Source: Schizochytrium sp. CCTCC M209059 (lineage: Eukaryota; Sar; Bigyra; Thraustochytrida; Thraustochytriidae). Taken from it: 64,000 nt of DNA. The stretch is from the NCBI GenBank assembly GCA_000818945.1, contig KN805448.1, positions 62,001 through 126,000 on the forward strand. The letters are read 5' to 3'. Shown one piece after another: positions 8,900 to 18,248 of the stretch. The notes under the pieces were generated by a model. It ran no database searches. It was not told where the DNA came from and saw only the letters and a program-made list of their open reading frames with translations. Made by a program: the position numbers and the translations under genes. Positions within the stretch are counted from its first letter, which is position 1, and each line of letters opens with the position of its first letter.

Positions 8900-10119
8900 C
8901 TAAGGGTCAGCACCACCCAGCTGGATACGGAGAGCCTCTTCCTCAGTGAGCGGCGGCAATCGGCCAAAAGTGGCAGGAACGTTGTCCATGTACTCAACAA
9001 CGGTCTCTGGCATGCCGGGCGACGACCTGACGTCGGTGTGCCGGGTCGTGGGCTCGGCGGGGGGAGCAGAAGGGCACTCTCGGCGGGTGCAGCAGAAGTG
9101 CCGGAGGCGCCACTGCCGCTCTCGGCGTAGCCAGCGGCGCTACCGCTATTTGCGGGCAGAATGCCCATCTCCTTGTCGATCACCTCGCGCTTGCCGTAGC
9201 GAAAGTGAATCATGGGCTGCTTGAGCGGCTCAAGGTTGTCGTCGTGGCTGCTCTGCTGTGATGATGGTGCACTCGAGGTGTCCTCGCCGCTCGGGGTGGG
9301 CGCAGCGTCCGCGGCGCCTGACTTGGGCGCAGCGGAGCCATCGCCCGGCTGGATCTTGGCGATAGGCTGGTCCGTGTGCACGGTGTCCTCAACCTTGGCC
9401 AGCTGCTCCGTGAGCGTGCCAGCGACGGGCGAGCGAATGTCCACGGCGACCTTGTCGGTCTCGATGACGCAAATGACCTCGTCCACCTCGACGCTGTCAC
9501 CGGGCTGCTTGATCCACTCGACGAGGTCGCCCTGCGTTACGGCCTCGCCCATGGCCGGCACAGGCACGGTGACGGGCTCCTGATCTGCGGCGGGCGCCTT
9601 GGGCGCCGCCTCCTTGGCGGGTTCCTCGTCCTTTTTGTCGGCGCCCGAGGAAGCCTTGGGCGACGAGGCGGCAGCGTCTCCGAGCTCGATCTCGGCAATG
9701 GGTTGGTCCGTGTTGACAGTGTCCTCAACGTTGGCCAGCTGCTTTGTGAGTGTGCCTGCGGCGGGCGAACGAATGTCCACGGCGACCTTGTCGGTCTCGA
9801 TGACGCAAATGACCTCGTCCACCTCGACGCTGTCACCGGGCTGCTTGAGCCACTCGACGATATCTCCCTGCGTCACAGCTTCGCCCATGGCCGGCACGGG
9901 GACCGTCACGGACTCCAGCTGCAGCCCGGATGCCCTGAATCCCCGGATGGACGCCGCCATCGCGCCCGCGTGCCTCTGCATCATCGCGGGCGCTGCATCC
10001 CCGGCGACGCCAAGCACGGATACGCGTCCTCCCAGGTGCGTCGCGACAGCCTTGTTGTTCCTGGCCACGCTCAGCGCCAGCGCCCTCGCCGGGCTCGCCT
10101 TGGCGCACCTCGCCAGCAT
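8900..10119 (-). CDS. tandem lipoyl-domain protein fused to a KGD4/MRPS36-like tail (2-oxoglutarate dehydrogenase complex); internal 1-nt frame break
   Basis: The ATG at 10119 opens an Arg/Ala-rich presequence typical of mitochondrial import. Two nearly identical lipoyl domains follow (about residues 70-145 and 180-260), each with MGEAVTQGD and the lipoylation motif ETDKV; the target lysines are K111 and K223. The motifs are of the E2o (succinyltransferase) type. No E3/E1-binding domain and no catalytic HxxxD domain is present. After an acidic Ser-rich linker come LKQPMIHFRYGKR and, in another frame, PGMPETVVEYMDNVP and LTEEEALRIQLGGADP before a stop at 8900-8902. These resemble the two conserved ends of KGD4/MRPS36, the small subunit that recruits E3 to the complex. 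The frame changes near a run of six G (9059-9064, plus strand): one missing base there would restore one frame. Poor splice sites make an intron less likely. Domain calls are firm; the fused role is inferred. Confidence 0.82.
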
Positions 10120-10180
10120 CGCGGCCGTCTACAATCCACGCGCGAAACCTCGACTGCTCGCAGGTCCTGCTAGCAGCAGC

Positions 10181-10217
<37 letters not shown>

Positions 10218-10646
10218 CTCTTCGTGCGCGTCGTCGCAGGCGTCGCAGGCGTCGTACGCTCGCTTCTCGCACACGATCCGCCAAACTTGGCCGCTCAGGA
10301 AACCAGGTCGCGGGCGAGGCGACGCGACGCGACGCGACGCAGCTCCTCGCGGCGCGGCGGGATGCTCTTCCGGGCGGCGGGCTCGCGCTCGAGTTTTCTC
10401 TTCTCCTGCGCGGGCGCGCGTATCGGGGTTTGACTCGACTCGGCTCGGCTCGACTCGGCTGCGCTGCGCTGCCGCAGCTGCTGCAGCCGAGCCCGCGAAT
10501 CCGCGGTTTTCCCCGCGTCCCCAGGAGAAGCGGCCCGCAGGGACAGACGCAGGGCGAGACGGACGTACGAAGGGGCGGTGTGGAACGTTGAGAAACCGAC
10601 GTGAGGGAAACGGACAGCGTAACGTGCATGTGCGCCAGACTGTTGG

Positions 10647-10707
<61 letters not shown>

Positions 10708-10853
10708 GACATACTTGCGCGCGAAGGGAGAGCCGAGCGGAGCGGGGGGTTGCGGCGAGCCGGCAAGACGAGCAAGGACTCGGCCAGCCAGGCTGCCGGT
10801 ACGCCCGCCAGCAAGCCTGCTGTGTAGTTGACGAAGAAGGGAACTGAGACAGG
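10120..10853. other. divergent intergenic region between lipoyl/KGD4 and RIC8 genes
   Basis: This 0.73-kb bidirectional upstream region holds a (GCA)n array at about 10174-10214, several short direct repeats (GGCGACGCGAC, GACTCGGCTC) and a CAAG microsatellite. Open frames here are made by these repeats; none shows a domain. Confidence 0.5.
10647..10707. repeat. (CAAG)n microsatellite, about 15 units
   Basis: This is a perfect tetramer run (GCAAGCAAGC...), the reverse complement of the CTTG arrays elsewhere in the window. It lies about 150 bp upstream of the RIC8 start codon. Confidence 0.97.
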
Positions 10854-12563
10854 ATGCTCAAAGAGCGAGCCGCCAAGTTCGCAGAGGAGGCCGGGGAAAA
10901 GCTGACGCAGGGCGAGAGTCTTGAGAGCCTGTACGTGCGCAAGGAATGAGGAGACGAATAGAGAGAAAACGACTGAAGGGTACATTTCTCCTTCTCTTCT
11001 TGTTCTCTTTTTTCAAGCCTTCGTCTCTTGTAATACTCGGTAGGAGAACTGACTGACAAAAATTGAATATACAATGCCAGCTTTGCGGACGAAAATGCGC
11101 AGGTAGACTTTTACAAGGACCTGGCACAATGCATTCGGGAGGGCAAGGAGGTCGCGTCTGCGCTCGAAGCCACAAAGATCGCACTTTGCGAGCGCAAGCC
11201 CGCCATTCAACCTCTCAGCGAAGACCCGGAAGTGCTCGCAGGCGTCTGCGCTGCTGCCGCAGAGCATCTCGGGTCCAAAGTTTCCCACGACGCGCTCAAG
11301 TGCCTCAACAATGCATTGTTTGACAATTCACCTGCACAAAGCGTCTTCCAGTCGATCAACCTAGCACGAGGAGCGCAACCGCTCGCTCAAGTCCTCACTC
11401 AAACACAGGACCTTGAGGCGCTCAAACTCGCGGGGAACGTGGGAATGATCATCATCGCCGCGCGTCAGGGCGACGCTGGTGCTAAAGCTGACGCTGGCGC
11501 TGCGTCCGAGGCGGCTGAAGTAAGTAGTCAAGATGCCAGCACAGATGCACAAGACGAGCAAGTAACCACCGAGACCGCCGCATTGGCCGAGGCTGCACTT
11601 CAGGGGGCGGTCACGCTCGCGACACAGCTACGCGACAGCACTGACGGCGATGAAGAAGATGCACTAAATCTATTTGCTGGCGAGGACAAAGGCGCAGCCG
11701 CGCGCGCGGCATTGACGGCGTGCTTCAAGCTTATTTATGCTGCCATGGTCGTGCAAGCAGACGTGCTCGCCTCGCGCGCGGCCGCGTCCCGGGCCTCACG
11801 CGCGGACATTGACGCCCAAGGACTGGCGGCCTTTCTGGACAGTCTACGACTTGACGCGCAAGAGACGCCCATAATTGACAGATTTGCTCTAGCAGTCGTA
11901 CAGACGTTGTGTGCTGCGCAGCCCGCCAGGGACGCCACAACGAGCGATACGCAGCGCGCAGAGCAGCACAGCGTGCGCGAGGTTCGACTGCAAGCTGCCA
12001 GTGTGGCCATGCTCGCGTGTGAGATCGAGGGGTTCTGTGAGCTCTTTGTGCGCAGGGGCGGTCTGAAAGGACTGCTCGAGATTTTGGACTTTTCGCTCTG
12101 CGAAATAGCCAGCGAGGTCACAGATCCCGTCCGCGCTGTGCAGACCGTGGGTGAACTCATGCCCTACATTATCACATGCACACGTGTGGTCCAGGAGTCG
12201 CAGCGCGGTCTCGAGGAGGCACAGGCGCGCGTCTTTCCACGTACAATTCCGCCACTAGTTCAGGGAGACACCGAAACGGACGCTGCGTTTGACGCCCGGG
12301 GAAAAGAGCGACAAATGGCTGGCGATACCCCGAAAGATGTTCTCGGGGGCCGACTCATCGTCTTCCTCACGTGCCTCAACTCGAGCTTGAAACGCTGCGT
12401 TGGTGAACTCCTTTACGAGCTCTGCGATCAGAGTCCGAACGAAATGTCGCGGCGGTGCGGATACGGAAATGCTGCGCACATGATTGCCATCAAGGCTGGA
12501 ACCATTGGTGACATTCTCAAGAAGCAGGACGAGGATCGCGCGCGCCGCAACGAGGCTCATTAG
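10854..12563 (+). CDS. RIC8/synembryn-family G-alpha chaperone and exchange factor (two exons)
   Basis: Exon 1 runs 10854-10930 from ATG (MLKERAAKFAEEAGEK). A 150-nt intron (10931-11080) has a GTACGT donor, a CTGAC branch-like site at about 11051 and a CAG acceptor. Exon 2 runs from 11081 to the stop. The joined protein is about 519 residues, close to the usual RIC8 length of about 530. It is almost all helical. Two regions match synembryn: HDALKCLNNALFDNSPAQ, and near the C-terminus SLKRCVGELLYELC followed by GYGNAAHMIA, which corresponds to the family's EFLFVLC ... GNAAGLLA. RIC8 proteins fold nascent G-alpha subunits and promote GDP release in the cytosol. Family assignment rests on these motifs plus length. 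A shorter frame beginning at 11232 would drop the conserved N-terminal part. Confidence 0.85.
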
Positions 12564-12959
12564 ACCCTAGCCTACCCTACCTTACCCTAGGCCCAAGCTG
12601 TGAGATTGTGTGTAAAAGTGGTTGCTTCCTTCTTGATGCAGGTCAAAAGCGACCTCGTGATGGAGCCCATGAAGAAAATAAGAGGGCGGTAAACGCCAAC
12701 TGCTGACGGGGGCTTGCTCGCCATCGATCTTTGAACGGTGTCGAGCGCACGATTGTCGCCCCGGTCGTCACGTCGCCCACGAGCGCCCGTGGCGCGGCCT
12801 TGGACAATGAGAACGCACGCCCTCCGCGCGCAATATTGGAGACACCACTTGCGCAATCGTCCGCTTCGATTGTGTAAGAGTGGCTGCTTGTTTCCTGATA
12901 CAGGTCGAAACGAGTCGTAAAGAAGAAGAAATCAGTGTAACAACGTGCCCCGGTGTTTT
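12564..12959. other. convergent intergenic region with telomere-like CCCTA tract
   Basis: This region lies between the 3' ends of RIC8 and GPKOW. Right after the RIC8 stop is a C/T tract of CCCTA-like units (12565-12590), similar to degenerate telomeric repeat. Most of the rest is a decayed duplicate of the GPKOW 3' end, listed separately. Confidence 0.55.
12716..12832 (-). pseudogene. decayed tandem copy of the GPKOW C-terminal KOW coding segment
   Basis: By eye the plus-strand sequence here aligns with 13016-13122 inside the GPKOW gene, with shared blocks GCCCACGAGCGCCC and TGGCGCGGCCTTGGACAA and roughly 80 percent identity. On the minus strand it still reads LIVQGRATGARG against VIVVQGRAMGARG in the gene. 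A small insertion breaks the frame downstream. The flanks are also alike: GTGTGTAAAAGTGG...CAGGTC near 12609 and TTGTGTAAGAGTGG...CAGGTC near 12870. It looks like a partial tandem duplication that lost function. Confidence 0.72.
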
Positions 12960-14546
12960 TTACTTTAGGACGACGAGCTCCGCCACCTCATCGTAGTCAA
13001 GTTTGACCGGGCTATGCTCGCCATCAAGTTGAACGGTGGCGAGTGCGCGACTGTTGCTCCGGTCCACAAGTTGCCCACGAGCGCCCATGGCGCGGCCTTG
13101 GACAACAATAACACGCCCTCCACGCTTGGGTAACGCCGTGCTGAGCTGAGACTGTCTGGCGTTGACGAGAGCGCGTGAGTCGAGACGAACCGCAGCGCTT
13201 GCGCGGTCGTCCTCTTCGCTCTTGACTGACTCAACAACTCCCTTTTCGCCGACCAATCTACCATCGCCCACCGACCGCGAGATGATGCGCACACGAATGC
13301 CGGGCACGAGCCAGCTTCGATGTCGTCGTGCATCCCGCCTCCCTTTCTTTGACCCCCTTGCCACGTCATCGTCACCATCATCGTCGTACGTATTTCCCTT
13401 GTCTCTTTCATGTCTGTGCATCCGCTTTCTGCTCTTTTTATCCTTTTTGTGTTTCTTCTCTTCTTTTCTTTTTCGCTTGGATGACTTTTTGCTCACGTTT
13501 CGCTTGCTCGTCTCCACGTCGTCGCCGCTACTGGACTCGTCATCGTCGTCTTTCCGGGCCCTGGCGACTCGTGCGAGAACGCGATTACGAAAGGCAATAC
13601 ACGGGTTTTCGTCGGCGAGCTGTGTATGGTCGACAACTTCAACGAAGTCCCGCTTGACCTTAACAACCCGATCACCCTCCTCGCTACTTGCAACGACAAC
13701 GTCATTGCCAACCTCAACGAGAATATTGTTCAATCCTGGAACGGAGTCCGCCTGAGTGACGACGCCAAAGATTTGATCGTCATCCGTGGCTGTGGTTTGC
13801 GCGCCATCTTCTGCTTTTTGAAGTAAGAGTCCTCGATCATCGTTGTCCAGAGGTTCTAAGATTGACTTGGGGAATTTCACGAGACTTCCGTCCTCGATCC
13901 ATCCTGGTCGAAACTTTGGTGTTGCGCTTCTTGCATTCGTGCCATTGACAGAGGAGGTTTTCTTCTCAGCCTGTCCGCTTTCAGCAAGCTTGCGACGCTT
14001 GCGCTCTTTGAGAAGCGCTTCGATATCCTGCTTTGGGGTGGCACCAAGACCTAAAAGCGCGGGCCGCGGGATGCTCGGCGCAGGGCCAGCAGAGCTAGAT
14101 CCATTGTCTCCATTCCCTGCTGCCGGATTCCAGCCCATGCCGCGAAGCATGGCAGCGCCAAAGTCATCGATTGATACAGCCTCGTACTGCTTCTCTGAGG
14201 AGTCTGGGAGATCTTGGATATGTCTCTCGAGGCGTTCCTTCTCGTCAGCAATGGCACGAATTGCCGCTGGCTGGTTGCGCAAGAGCATCGGCAGGGACTC
14301 GTCCACATCTTTGGATTTCACGAGCGGGATGACCACTGGTTCTTTCGGCTCGGCGTCAGCTTCGACAGCCGCGTCTCGCTGCTGTGAGCTATTGCGCCTA
14401 GGTCTCTCGTCCTCTTCCTCTTCTGCCGTCGCCGCAAAGGCGTCGTCGACCTCCTCACCCTGCTCCTTGCCGTCGTGGTGGTTGCTGTGGACGCCCCGTC
14501 GCGACTTGAGCTTGACGGCCCGAAAGCTGCTGGCCGAAGGGTTCAT
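12960..14546 (-). CDS. G-patch and KOW domain spliceosome factor, GPKOW/MOS2/Spp2 family
   Basis: I choose the ATG at 14546 (MNPSASSFRAVKLKSRR), giving 528 residues; the frame is open upstream but encodes only Gly/Arg-rich sequence over a (CCTC)n tract. The Spp2-type G-patch is at about residues 133-176: FGAAMLRGMGWNP ... RPALLGLGA, matching the family signature YGxAMLRGMGW ... GLGA. Two KOW-type beta regions follow. The last is intact at the C-terminus: GGRVIVVQGRAMGARGQLVD ... VQLDGE. Between them is a Lys/Arg/Asp-rich disordered stretch (KKSSKRKRKEEKKHKKDKK). GPKOW proteins activate the DEAH helicase Prp2/DHX16 during spliceosome activation in the nucleus. Its presence fits a genome that still splices a few introns. 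It is divergent from the ankyrin gene. Confidence 0.88.
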   Translation of the reverse strand: MNPSASSFRAVKLKSRRGVHSNHHDGKEQGEEVDDAFAATAEEEEDERPRRNSSQQRDAAVEADAEPKEPVVIPLVKSKDVDESLPMLLRNQPAAIRAIADEKERLERHIQDLPDSSEKQYEAVSIDDFGAAMLRGMGWNPAAGNGDNGSSSAGPAPSIPRPALLGLGATPKQDIEALLKERKRRKLAESGQAEKKTSSVNGTNARSATPKFRPGWIEDGSLVKFPKSILEPLDNDDRGLLLQKAEDGAQTTATDDDQIFGVVTQADSVPGLNNILVEVGNDVVVASSEEGDRVVKVKRDFVEVVDHTQLADENPCIAFRNRVLARVARARKDDDDESSSGDDVETSKRNVSKKSSKRKRKEEKKHKKDKKSRKRMHRHERDKGNTYDDDGDDDVARGSKKGRRDARRHRSWLVPGIRVRIISRSVGDGRLVGEKGVVESVKSEEDDRASAAVRLDSRALVNARQSQLSTALPKRGGRVIVVQGRAMGARGQLVDRSNSRALATVQLDGEHSPVKLDYDEVAELVVLK

Positions 14547-15328
14547 ACGCCCTCCTTTTTCTCCCTTCCTCCCTCCGTTCCTCCCTCCCTCCCTCCCTCC
14601 TCCCCGTGGCGCGGGGCTGTCGCCACGCCGCGCGCAGGTCGCTAGCAACGTCGAATCTGGACGTTTGCTTGTTTGCTCGCTTGCTTGCAGTTAGTTGCCT
14701 TGCTCGCCAACTTTCTCCTGCGACCAGCGACCATGGCGAGTGAGTGAGTTATGATGATAACTTGAACCCAGGGAAGGGGTACGCGCAGCGCGCACCCATT
14801 GGTGCACACCTCCCAAGTACACACCGTTTGACAGATGTAGACAGGACTGGATGCTGCTGCCGGTGCGGCCTGCCACTGCTGGCTGCTGTTGGGGACAGGC
14901 GTCCGCGCCGCGCAGCGCGGAGTCCAATTCCACGGAAGTCCTCATTGTCCCGTAGGGACCCCAGTGGCCCTCGCGCGCAGTGCAGACAGCGTTCGTGCGA
15001 GTACGGACATGGGCAGCGTAGACTATACTTGATTGCATGACTCGGAGTGTGGTGAGTTCTTTCTTCGAAATTGGCAGCGGAAAACCTCGACTCGGAGAAG
15101 AGGAGCGACTGCAGTTGACAAGTCAGGGCCGCGCGGAAGGACGCGTCAAGGAGGTAATCTCCCATACACTGGCAGAATAGGACTCGCACCAAAATCACTT
15201 GCTCGATCGTGAACCGTGTGTCCGGGCCGTCTCCGACAGGGCGTCGGAGATCGCTTGCAAGACTGACCCCAACACGCGCGTGCGCGTGCGTGCTTTGGTG
15301 GCGGGCTTTGAGAGACGCTTGAGCGAGG
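14547..15328. other. divergent intergenic region between GPKOW and ankyrin genes
   Basis: This 0.78-kb bidirectional upstream region holds a (CCCT)n tract at about 14572-14600 and a short imperfect CTTG/CTCG cluster at 14665-14690. It has several ATG codons on the plus strand but no convincing gene. Confidence 0.45.
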
Positions 15329-17827
15329 ATGACAACGCTGCCATCCTTACAGGGAGGCGCAAGCGTAGGAGCTGCAAGCTCTTCACATGACGTGTTTGCG
15401 AGGGGTGAGGATGAGGACACAGAGACCGCGAGCGACCTCCGTGCCGTCCTGCTAAGCTGCATTCGCGAGGGCAAGGGGGAGCAAGCCCTTGCAATTGCAC
15501 AGTCCGGAAAGGTGCTGCCGCAAAAGCACGCGCGCGTCAAGCCTGGGCAAGCCGGAATCGACTTTCCTCTCGAGGTCGCTGCTGCGTTCGGAAATCAACA
15601 AGTTGTGGCTGCCCTTCTGGAGAAGGGCTTTGCGGCAGAGCACACCAAAAATCTTATTAAAGCTGGTGCCTCCGAGGCTACGACTTCAGCTAATGACCCT
15701 TCGGGCAGCAGCGGCAGCGGCGGCGGCGGCGGCCAATCAGTCGCAAATGACAACGATTCGCGCCTTGGTGGAAGCCCCTCTTCACATTCGATATCGCACA
15801 ACCAGATGGCCACGGCTTCCTCGTCTGCTCTGGGCGCAGCAATGTCGTCATCGACATCATCGAACCGATTTCAGCCTACACGACCTCGATCCATGAGCCG
15901 CAAGTCTGTGCAAAGTAGCAGCAGCTACAGTAGCGGCAAGTCGAGAGGACGGACTTCGCGGGGCATGGGGAGCCAAGGCAACCTTCACAGCGGGTTTAGC
16001 GGCGGCAGCAGCAACAATCAAAGCGGTCGCGTCTCAAATGCAGATGTTCCACGCCATGTGCACTTCTTTCGCACGCAGCCTCGAAGCCGGCCAAAGCCGG
16101 GCATCTACAGTCCGCTGCACTGGGCGTGCTACAAGGGACATCTCGGCATCGTCTGCCTGCTACTTCGATACGGCTTCGACCCATCAAGTGTGGACACCGA
16201 TGGCAACACTGCATTGCATCTCGCTGCCACGGCGTGCAGCGAAACGTCTGACAAGGACTGTCAGCACGCCGTTATTATCGAGGTTTTACTCAGCGAGAAC
16301 GTCGACATTTTTGCGCGCAATATGTTTGGCAACCGTGCGCTGCAGCTTGCAACAGACACTCGCGCCAAGCTTCTGCTACAGCGCGCCGAACAGGATGATC
16401 GTACTCGCAGCAGCCTTTTGTCTTTGTCGCGCATCATTCAGGCCGAAGAGACGTTGTCCAAATTGCTCAATTCCATCTTTCGAGACAATGCCCACGAGGA
16501 GGAAAATGCTGAGAATGGTCACGACATCTTTGCAACGCGCGTTTCGTCCGATCGAGCCGACGCTGCGGCGCCCTCTTCTTCTGTGGCAATGCCCCCCTTA
16601 CTTGGACGTATTCCTGCGGACGATGTTGTCGAGCAGACCCCAGAGGAAGCTCGCGCCAAATTGGAGATGCAGCGCGCCGCGCAGATCAAAGCGAGCCGCA
16701 CCGACGCGCTGACGGTTCTCACCATCTCCTTGCGACGGCGAATCCATGATCTTGCGAAGGCTGTGGACGTGGCCATCGCCTGCAAAGTCAACAAGAATCT
16801 CCTTGCTCTCGGTAAGCGCACCTTGCGTGAGCTGACACATCGGCAACACTGCGAAACGGCTTCGCTCAAGATGCTGGGCGACCTCGTCGATGAATCAAAC
16901 GTTGCCTATCTGCGGACGTACGCGGGAATTTTGCGCAAAGCGCGCGAGGTCAACGTAGCTCGGCACGTCTTTCTGCGCACATCTCGCGTTTACCTTTATA
17001 TGGAGTCCAAAATGCGTCTTCAGACCCTCTATACTAGCCTCATTGCTCGCGAAATGGCTTCCGAGGAAATTACCGTGGATCTTGTGTGGGAACTCAACGC
17101 AAGCCTAGAGGCTTTCGTACAGCGACGAATTTATTTTGGCGCAAGGAAGCCCAGCAACCTTTTGCAAGACCCAAGCGAAATGGCGCGCGCTGCACTAAGC
17201 GGCGACGGACTCCCCATTTCGAGGAGCGATCCTAGCACAGCGTCAGGCAAGAAGGGCCGCGGGGCCAATGGTGGTGGCGGGAAGCGAGGCAAGAAGGGCA
17301 ATGGGGGGCGTAAGGGTAAAAAGGCAGACGCTTCTGATATTGCAGATGGAGAACAAAAGTCGGCAGAGGAGTTGGCTGCCGAGGCCGAGGCCGCGGCGGC
17401 TCGAGCAGAAGCTGCACGTGCAGAGGCACTTTTCAACGAGGACCCGGACGATCTTCTTATGCGCACGGCTGGTGCTCTTCTCCTTCGCTTGAAAATTGAA
17501 GTGGAATTTACTGAACTGTCAGCCAAGACATTTGCCAAGTCCGACTGGCCTGATTCCGCGGCTCACATTGCTGCTCTCGAAGGTGCTCTGCATCGCCTGG
17601 ATGAGCTCACCCTTCAATGCGAAGCCCTCACGCGGGTCGATTGCGGCGCGACTGTGAGCGAAGACATACTGCTGGCTGGCCTCGCGCGTTCGCGACAGCT
17701 ACAGCGTGATCTAAAAACTGCTAAGCGTAATCTTGCGGACAAGGAAGCCCAATTCGAGGCCGGCGAAGACGACCTTGCGCCGAAAGCGAGCAAGGGCAGA
17801 AAGCGCGGCGGCAAGGGGAAAACCTAG
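15329..17827 (+). CDS. ankyrin-repeat protein with disordered Ser-rich middle and Lys/Gly-rich C-terminus
   Basis: The protein has 832 residues from the ATG at 15329 (MTTLPSLQGG). An N-terminal helical pair resembles a lone ankyrin-type unit (FPLEVAAAFGNQQVVAALLEKGF, about residues 80-102). A Ser/Gly-rich linker leads to two or three ankyrin repeats at about 259-345: SPLHWACYKGHLGIVCLLLRYG, then GNTALHLAAT, then a weaker GNRALQLATD. A long helical region follows (about 400-620), then a GKKGRGANGGGGKRGKKGNG-type basic patch and an Ala/Glu-rich coiled coil (AEAEAAAARAEAARAEAL). The end is again Lys/Gly-rich. Ankyrin repeats mediate protein binding; I recognise no catalytic domain and cannot name a specific function. 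The basic patches could be nucleic-acid-binding or nuclear-localising, but that is a guess. Confidence 0.85.
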   Translation: MTTLPSLQGGASVGAASSSHDVFARGEDEDTETASDLRAVLLSCIREGKGEQALAIAQSGKVLPQKHARVKPGQAGIDFPLEVAAAFGNQQVVAALLEKGFAAEHTKNLIKAGASEATTSANDPSGSSGSGGGGGQSVANDNDSRLGGSPSSHSISHNQMATASSSALGAAMSSSTSSNRFQPTRPRSMSRKSVQSSSSYSSGKSRGRTSRGMGSQGNLHSGFSGGSSNNQSGRVSNADVPRHVHFFRTQPRSRPKPGIYSPLHWACYKGHLGIVCLLLRYGFDPSSVDTDGNTALHLAATACSETSDKDCQHAVIIEVLLSENVDIFARNMFGNRALQLATDTRAKLLLQRAEQDDRTRSSLLSLSRIIQAEETLSKLLNSIFRDNAHEEENAENGHDIFATRVSSDRADAAAPSSSVAMPPLLGRIPADDVVEQTPEEARAKLEMQRAAQIKASRTDALTVLTISLRRRIHDLAKAVDVAIACKVNKNLLALGKRTLRELTHRQHCETASLKMLGDLVDESNVAYLRTYAGILRKAREVNVARHVFLRTSRVYLYMESKMRLQTLYTSLIAREMASEEITVDLVWELNASLEAFVQRRIYFGARKPSNLLQDPSEMARAALSGDGLPISRSDPSTASGKKGRGANGGGGKRGKKGNGGRKGKKADASDIADGEQKSAEELAAEAEAAAARAEAARAEALFNEDPDDLLMRTAGALLLRLKIEVEFTELSAKTFAKSDWPDSAAHIAALEGALHRLDELTLQCEALTRVDCGATVSEDILLAGLARSRQLQRDLKTAKRNLADKEAQFEAGEDDLAPKASKGRKRGGKGKT

Positions 17828-18248
17828 AGAACTAAATGATCGAAGCCTTTGTAGAATATCGGTCAACGCTTTCCTTCTTCTTCTTCTTCTTCTTCTTCTT
17901 CTTCTTCTTGTGTATGCAATTATGTTGAGCCACACGTTGCTTGCCTCCATTGAGACGACCCTCTAGAGGAAAAGAAATGCGTTGCGCAAAAACCATCACC
18001 TGTCAAAGCCCGACCGACGAATCCCATTTTCAGGCTATCCCGAGTGGTCAGACAGATTGCTCCTGTTGATAAGAGACTACAGCGTATGCCAATCTTGTGC
18101 CCGATTCATGACTACTACAGCGAAAATTTTTAATTTCTTCGAAACATTGCAGGACTCCATAGTTACGTTGTTGCGTAGTCAAGAAGTCACCTGCGTCTTG
18201 TCACACAGGTGGTATACTATACCTATTCCCTTTTTTTTTCCTGACTGT
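17828..18248. other. convergent intergenic region with (CTT)n
   Basis: This region lies between the ankyrin and LRRC56 3' ends. A perfect (CTT)n microsatellite occupies about 17874-17909. A T9 run lies near 18230. I see nothing else. Confidence 0.6.

Noticed and set aside
8900..10119. A complete dihydrolipoamide succinyltransferase (E2o)
   Set aside because: The catalytic domain with HxxxD is absent in all frames; only lipoyl domains and the KGD4-like tail are seen.
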